From the NCBI GenBank assembly GCA_021807965.1, contig JAKBCI010000080.1, positions 1 to 7,388 of the forward strand: DNA of 7,388 bases, written 5' to 3'. The notes beneath the pieces are model-generated. The model was not told the DNA's origin. It did not search any database and saw nothing but the letters and a program-made list of their open reading frames with translations. Source of the stretch: Actinomycetes bacterium (GTDB lineage: Bacteria; Actinomycetota; Acidimicrobiia; Acidimicrobiales; RAAP-2). This document shows, piece after piece, positions 5,643-7,388 of the stretch (the first letter of the stretch is position 1; the number at the start of each line of letters is the position of its first letter). Both the position numbers and the translations under genes were made by a program.

Positions 5643-5981
5643 ATGCTCATCACGACCACCAACGACGTTGCCGGCTTCCGCATCACCCGCGTGCTCGGTG
5701 AAGTGAACGGTCTCACGGTGCGCACCCGCAACGTCGGTGCGCAGTTGGGCGCCACCTTCAAGGCACTCGGCGGCGGCGAACTGCGCGGACTCACCAAGCA
5801 GTTGCAGCAGTCGCGGGCCGAGGCCCTCGAGCGGCTGTCCGACGCCGCACAGTCCATGGGCGCGAACGCGGTGATCGCGATGCGCTACGACTCCAACGAG
5901 CTAGCCAACACCTTCCAAGAGATTCTCGCCTACGGCACGGCGGTGGTCATCGAACCACTCGACGCGGGCGCAGCTGGATGA
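5643..5981 (+). CDS. YbjQ/UPF0145 family protein
   Basis: A 112-residue soluble protein of the UPF0145 family, whose members form small ring-shaped oligomers and are sometimes annotated as heavy-metal-binding. No biochemical role is firmly established. The N-terminal TTTNDVAGFRI leads to the VLGEVNGLTVRTRNVG strand pair. A helical part follows, with GGGELRGLTKQLQQSRAEAL around 43-62. The family core at about 70-80, SMGANAVIAMRYD, matches the usual A-x-x-x-GA-x-AV-x-x pattern, and the end AYGTAVVIEP matches the terminal strand (GTAV). The start is ATG 5643, supported by the strong Shine-Dalgarno. The stop overlaps the start of nnr by ATGA, so the two proteins are made from one message and probably coupled. 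Members of this family often carry no cysteine or histidine cluster, and none is present here, which argues against metal binding. Confidence 0.87.
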   Translation: MLITTTNDVAGFRITRVLGEVNGLTVRTRNVGAQLGATFKALGGGELRGLTKQLQQSRAEALERLSDAAQSMGANAVIAMRYDSNELANTFQEILAYGTAVVIEPLDAGAAG

Positions 5982-7279
5982 TTCCGATTCTCACGGCCGA
6001 CGCGATGCGGCGCGCGGACGCGCGCGCCGTGGCTCGTCGAGGGGTCGACGCGCTGGTGCGCGACGCGGGTACCGCGATCGCGCTCGTCGCGCGCTCGCAG
6101 CTGCGCACCGCCTACGGCGCGCGCGTCGCCGTTCTCGTCGGGCCGGGTCTCAACGGCGCCGACGGCCGCGTAGCCGCCGAGCAGTTGCGCCGGCGCGGCG
6201 CACGCGTGGACCTCGTCGAGGTTGCGAACCAACCCGCGTCGCTACGCGGCTACGACCTAGTCATCGACGCCGCCTTCGGGCTCGGCTGCTCGCGCCCCTA
6301 TCGGGCGCCGCACGTGGCGCCGACCACCACGGTCGTGGCGGCGGATCTCCCGTCCGGGGTAAACGCCGATACCGGCGAGGTGCTCGGCCAGCCACTCAAA
6401 GCTCACGTCACGGTCGCCCTGGGAGCCCTCAAGCCCGCCCACCTCACGGGACACGCGGCGGCCTACGTCGGCGAGCTGCGCGTGGCCAACCTCGGCATCC
6501 CGTGTGACGGCGACGACGGGCTCGTCGAGGACGCCGACCTATCGGGGTTCGTCCGCTGGGGTCGTGACGATCACAAGTGGCACCACGCCATCGACGTCAT
6601 CGCGGGATCGCCGCTCATGCCGGGCGCAGCCGATCTCGTGACTCGGGGCGCCCTGGCCGGTGGCGCATCCATGATCCGACTCACCAGTCGAGGCGACGTG
6701 GGACCGGTGGTGACGCTCGCGAGCGAAGTAGTTCGCTCCAATGGCCCCGCGGACCGACGCAGCCAGGCGGTCGTCGCGGGACCCGGCCTCGGACGTGACG
6801 CCGCACCCTGGTTAGCGGACCAACTGCGTGACGTGGACGTCGCCGTCGTGCTCGACGCCGATGGACTCGATGAACGCGTCCTCAACGTACGTCGTGACGA
6901 GACGTGGGTGGTGACCCCGCACGACGGTGAGTACGAGCGACTCGTCGGCTCAAGTCCCGCCGCCGATCGATTCGAGGCGGCCCGATCCCTCGCGCGGTCC
7001 TCGGGATGCGTGACGTTGCTCAAGGGGCCGACCACGGTGGTCGCGCATCCCGACGGTCGACTGCGCGTGATCCAATCTGGCACGAGCGCGCTCGCAACGG
7101 CCGGCACCGGCGACGTCCTGGCGGGGCTCATCGGGGCGAGCGTCGCCAGAGGCCATGACCCGCTCGACGCCGCCGCCCTCAGCGCATTCATTCACGGCGC
7201 CGCTGGCGCCCGACTGGCCCGCTACGCGCGGGCGTCGGACCTTCCCGCGGCCATCGCGCACGTGCTCGCGAATCGGTAG
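5978..7279 (+). CDS. nnr: Bifunctional NAD(P)H-hydrate repair enzyme Nnr (epimerase plus dehydratase)
   Basis: A 433-residue cytoplasmic fusion that repairs damaged NAD(P)H hydrates: the N-terminal NnrE part interconverts R and S epimers and the C-terminal NnrD part dehydrates the S form using ADP or ATP. NnrE (about 1-190) shows GPGLNGADG at 55-63, VIDAAFGLG at 95-103 (Asp97) and DLPSGVNADTG at 123-133. NnrD (about 195-433) shows DHKW at 198-201, AGSPLMPGAA at 209-218, AGPGLG at 267-272, DADGL at 293-297, TPHDGE at 313-318, LKG at 348-350 and AGTGDVLAG at 375-383 (Asp379 the likely base). The epimerase loop is usually GNNGGDG; here the first Asn is Leu and a Gly is Ala, so epimerase activity may be changed, while the dehydratase half looks intact. 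Length is slightly short of the roughly 500 residues of E. coli Nnr. The start overlaps the YbjQ-family stop (ATGA); there is no strong ribosome site of its own. Confidence 0.94.
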   Translation: MIPILTADAMRRADARAVARRGVDALVRDAGTAIALVARSQLRTAYGARVAVLVGPGLNGADGRVAAEQLRRRGARVDLVEVANQPASLRGYDLVIDAAFGLGCSRPYRAPHVAPTTTVVAADLPSGVNADTGEVLGQPLKAHVTVALGALKPAHLTGHAAAYVGELRVANLGIPCDGDDGLVEDADLSGFVRWGRDDHKWHHAIDVIAGSPLMPGAADLVTRGALAGGASMIRLTSRGDVGPVVTLASEVVRSNGPADRRSQAVVAGPGLGRDAAPWLADQLRDVDVAVVLDADGLDERVLNVRRDETWVVTPHDGEYERLVGSSPAADRFEAARSLARSSGCVTLLKGPTTVVAHPDGRLRVIQSGTSALATAGTGDVLAGLIGASVARGHDPLDAAALSAFIHGAAGARLARYARASDLPAAIAHVLANR

Positions 7280-7284
7280 CGCTA
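7277..7284. repeat. Palindrome formed by two facing TAG stop codons
   Basis: TAGCGCTA is a perfect 8-bp palindrome. Its left TAG is the nnr stop and its right CTA is the stop of the acyl-CoA dehydrogenase on the other strand. The genes are 2 bases apart. It is too short to terminate transcription alone. Confidence 0.6.
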
Positions 7285-7388
7285 GCCGCCCGCGCCGATG
7301 TGGAAATCGCGACTGTGCTTACGGATCTCGCGGCGCGCGATGGTCATCTTGTGGACCTCGTCGGGCCCGTCCGCGATGCGCAGCGTGC
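7282..7388 (-). CDS. Acyl-CoA dehydrogenase, C-terminal end only
   Basis: Thirty-four complete codons and a stop (TAG, 7284-7282) are visible on the minus strand, running off the right edge. The readable end contains TLRIADGPDEVHKMTIARRE. The IADGPDEVH followed by IARREIRK is characteristic of the C-terminal helix of FAD-dependent acyl-CoA dehydrogenases, especially the branch related to ACAD10/ACAD11. The protein ends in HSRDFHIGAGG. The enzyme would introduce a trans-2 double bond in an acyl-CoA and pass electrons to an electron-transfer flavoprotein. More than 90 percent of the gene lies outside, so chain-length preference and active-site residues cannot be judged. It is convergent with nnr. 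Confidence 0.82.
   Translation of the reverse strand, partial: TLRIADGPDEVHKMTIARREIRKHSRDFHIGAGG

Noticed and set aside
6571..7191. Minus-strand open frame of 206 codons inside nnr
   Set aside because: It is the shadow of the NnrD half, where all dehydratase motifs are on the plus strand. The Ser/Arg/Thr-rich translation has no family.
1..7388. Mobile element, phage, defence island or CRISPR
   Set aside because: No transposase, integrase, direct-repeat array, restriction or toxin motif was seen, and codon use looks uniform across the genes. The region looks like core or lineage-specific chromosome.

Overview
The window is a compact, GC-rich stretch of ordinary bacterial chromosome. It most resembles an actinobacterium, probably of the class Acidimicrobiia. 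This rests on the strong G/C preference at third codon positions, mixed ATG/GTG starts, and the recalled resemblance of several proteins to acidimicrobial families: the sulfatase opening GTIGRT, the thioesterase with HCYGCGRLNEHG, and the Nnr protein with DHKW. The assignment comes from family memory, not from a search. Coding density is very high. No tRNA, rRNA, CRISPR array, insertion sequence, phage gene or defence gene was seen, and no gap between genes exceeds about 170 bases.

Layout. (1) Positions 1-3972, minus strand, a four-gene run in transcription order: a proline-iminopeptidase-like alpha/beta hydrolase (3972-3076), a PfkB-family kinase (3083-2145, overlapping the hydrolase by 8 bases), a PaaI-like hotdog thioesterase (2088-1591), and a type I sulfatase (1527 to beyond the left edge). 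(2) 3973-4137 is a divergent intergenic region. (3) 4138-4773, plus strand, is a five-helix membrane protein resembling a small b-type cytochrome. (4) 4776-5552, minus strand, is an UlaG/UPF0173-type metallo-beta-lactamase-fold hydrolase. It converges on the membrane protein with only 2 bases between the stops. (5) 5553-5642 is a divergent intergenic region with two overlapping palindromes between two clear Shine-Dalgarno sites. (6) 5643-7279, plus strand, is a YbjQ/UPF0145 protein translationally coupled (ATGA) to a bifunctional NAD(P)H-hydrate repair enzyme, Nnr. (7) 7282-7388, minus strand, is the C-terminal end of an acyl-CoA dehydrogenase whose TAG stop faces the TAG stop of nnr across a palindrome.

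How the genes may work together. The minus-strand run reads as small-molecule catabolism: an ester or peptide hydrolase, a sugar or nucleoside kinase, an acyl-CoA thioesterase and a sulfate-ester hydrolase. No shared pathway can be shown from the sequence. The YbjQ-Nnr pair is metabolite-repair housekeeping. The acyl-CoA dehydrogenase end and the thioesterase suggest a cell with active acyl-CoA metabolism. I did not find a convincing new multi-gene system. The points most worth a second look are the NnrE loop substitution, the YbjQ-Nnr coupling, the uncharacterised cytochrome-like protein, the palindromes covering both -35 regions of a divergent promoter, and a possible leaderless start for the peptidase gene.
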